Origin: an uncultured Gammaproteobacteria bacterium
GTDB lineage: Bacteria > Pseudomonadota > Gammaproteobacteria > Nitrosococcales > Methylophagaceae
Assembly: GCA_905479985.1 (NCBI GenBank)
Contig: CAJQOM010000011.1
Span: 1-64,000, forward strand
DNA length: 64,000 nt
Direction: 5' to 3'
Each line of letters begins with the position of its first letter. The stretch's first letter is position 1. Positions 63,175 through 64,000 of the stretch are shown here, in pieces. The notes beneath the pieces are model-generated. The model did not search any database. It was given only the letters and a program-made list of their open reading frames with translations, and was not told the origin of the DNA. A program made the translations under genes and the position numbers.

Positions 63175-64000
63175 GGTGCTGGATTAGGGTACTGCTGATG
63201 AATTGCTTCAATACCCTGACGTAGTTCTTCCGTTAAGACTAGCTCCGCACTATCAATATTGGTTTTTAATTGGGCCATATTGGTTGCACCGATGATGTTG
63301 CTGGTGACAAAGGGTTGGTCATTCACAAACGCCAAAGCCAGTTGCGCTGGGTCCCAATCGTGTTGCTTAGCCAGATCAACATAAGCCTGTGTCGCAGCAA
63401 CACCTTGTGGACTGCTATAACGGGCATAATTCGGCCAGCGCGTTATTCTCGCGCCTGCTGGTTGTTGATTATTCAAGTATTTACCCGTCAACACCCCAAA
63501 GCCTACTGGTGAATACGCTAATAAACCGACCTTTTCACGGTGATTCACTTCGGCATTGCCTATTTCATAAGTTCGGTTCAATAAGCTATAGGGGTTTTGC
63601 ACTGAGACGACTAATGGCAAATCATACTGCTTTGCCAATGTAATAAATTGCATGATGCCCCAAGGCGTTTCATTCGATAAACCGATAGTACGTATCTTGC
63701 CCGCGTCGACTTGTTTCTTGAGTGCACGTAAAGTTTCGTCGATCGGCGTTAAGTTAGCCTCAAGCTTGCTATTTTTATAGCCTAATTGGCCGAAAAAATT
63801 GGTATTCCTTTCTGGCCAATGCAGTTGATATACATCAATATAATCTGTTTTCAGCCGCGCCAAACTGGCCTCTATGGCCTGACTAATATGAGCCGCATTA
63901 AATTGCGTTTTACCATTACGGATATGGCTGACAAAATCTAAACCTGGCCCTGCAATTTTACTTGCTAGGATAATATCATCACGTTTGCCACGTTTTTCCA
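63171..64000 (-). CDS. Aldo/keto reductase, Tas-type (partial at its 5' end)
   Basis: A 276-residue C-terminal part of an NADPH-dependent oxidoreductase; the start is outside the window. The visible part opens EKRGKRDDIILASKIAGPG, with YIDVYQLHWPERN, IRTIGLSNETPWGI, VSVQNPYSLLN, LAYSPVGFGVLTGKY and NIIGATNMAQL, all in Tas/Tas-like aldo/keto reductase order. The catalytic Tyr region lies upstream and is not seen. E. coli Tas is 346 residues. Substrate is unknown. Confidence 0.9.
   Translation of the reverse strand, partial: EKRGKRDDIILASKIAGPGLDFVSHIRNGKTQFNAAHISQAIEASLARLKTDYIDVYQLHWPERNTNFFGQLGYKNSKLEANLTPIDETLRALKKQVDAGKIRTIGLSNETPWGIMQFITLAKQYDLPLVVSVQNPYSLLNRTYEIGNAEVNHREKVGLLAYSPVGFGVLTGKYLNNQQPAGARITRWPNYARYSSPQGVAATQAYVDLAKQHDWDPAQLALAFVNDQPFVTSNIIGATNMAQLKTNIDSAELVLTEELRQGIEAIHQQYPNPAP

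Overview
The window is a stretch of a gammaproteobacterial chromosome with moderate-to-low GC and dense coding. The gene orders rpoE-rseA-rseB-rseC-degP, lepA-lepB-rnc-era-recO-pdxJ-acpS, clpS-clpA, queA and trmJ-cysE-iscR are all gammaproteobacterial. Rubredoxin, a membrane pyrophosphatase, PilT/PilU-type ATPases and a PEP-CTERM-type protein suggest an aquatic, non-enteric lineage, perhaps near Methylophaga/Thiotrichales. That placement is an impression from gene content only.

Layout. 1-4033: end of selO, a PQQ-type sugar dehydrogenase, greB, a CheW-like protein and a malate:quinone oxidoreductase-like flavoprotein. 4157-9067: a two-gene unit made of a von Willebrand A membrane protein and a very acidic, repeat-rich membrane protein. 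9283-12191: a cobalamin riboswitch, a btuB-type receptor gene that carries a frameshift, and the corrinoid adenosyltransferase cobO. 12532-18070: clpA, clpS, grxD, serB, ppa, rubredoxin and a TSUP transporter, all on the minus strand. 18226-29163: K+-type membrane pyrophosphatase, a MATE transporter, a pseudouridine synthase, proS, a class I fumarase and several small envelope and redox genes. 29201-30152: a CDGSH iron-sulfur gene between near-identical 28-bp direct repeats, followed by a MITE-like palindrome; this is the most island-like spot. 30181-36927: a lipoprotein, bioA, iscA, iscR with a close match to an IscR type 1 site, cysE, trmJ, queA, tRNA-Leu(CAA) and an LpxR-like protein. 37146-42889: two PilT/PilU-family ATPases and ppsA. 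43318-53828 (minus): a PEP-CTERM-type protein, rlmD, a YdbL/YdbH-like pair, cysM, acpS, pdxJ, recO, era, rnc, a DUF4845 protein and lepB. 53842-59836: lepA and the sigma-E stress operon. 59837-64000: nadB, ygfX, ygfZ and a partial aldo/keto reductase.

Functionally the window is mostly housekeeping: translation and tRNA modification, envelope stress, cofactor synthesis (biotin, PLP, NAD, B12 salvage, Fe-S) and central carbon metabolism. The less ordinary parts are the VWA/acidic-repeat pair, whose cytoplasmic partner carries six copies of a motif resembling the FliM N-terminal CheY-binding peptide; the repeat-flanked CDGSH gene; the btuB frameshift; an isc locus with iscR and iscA but no iscS or iscU; and a PilT-type ATPase with an extra N-terminal domain.
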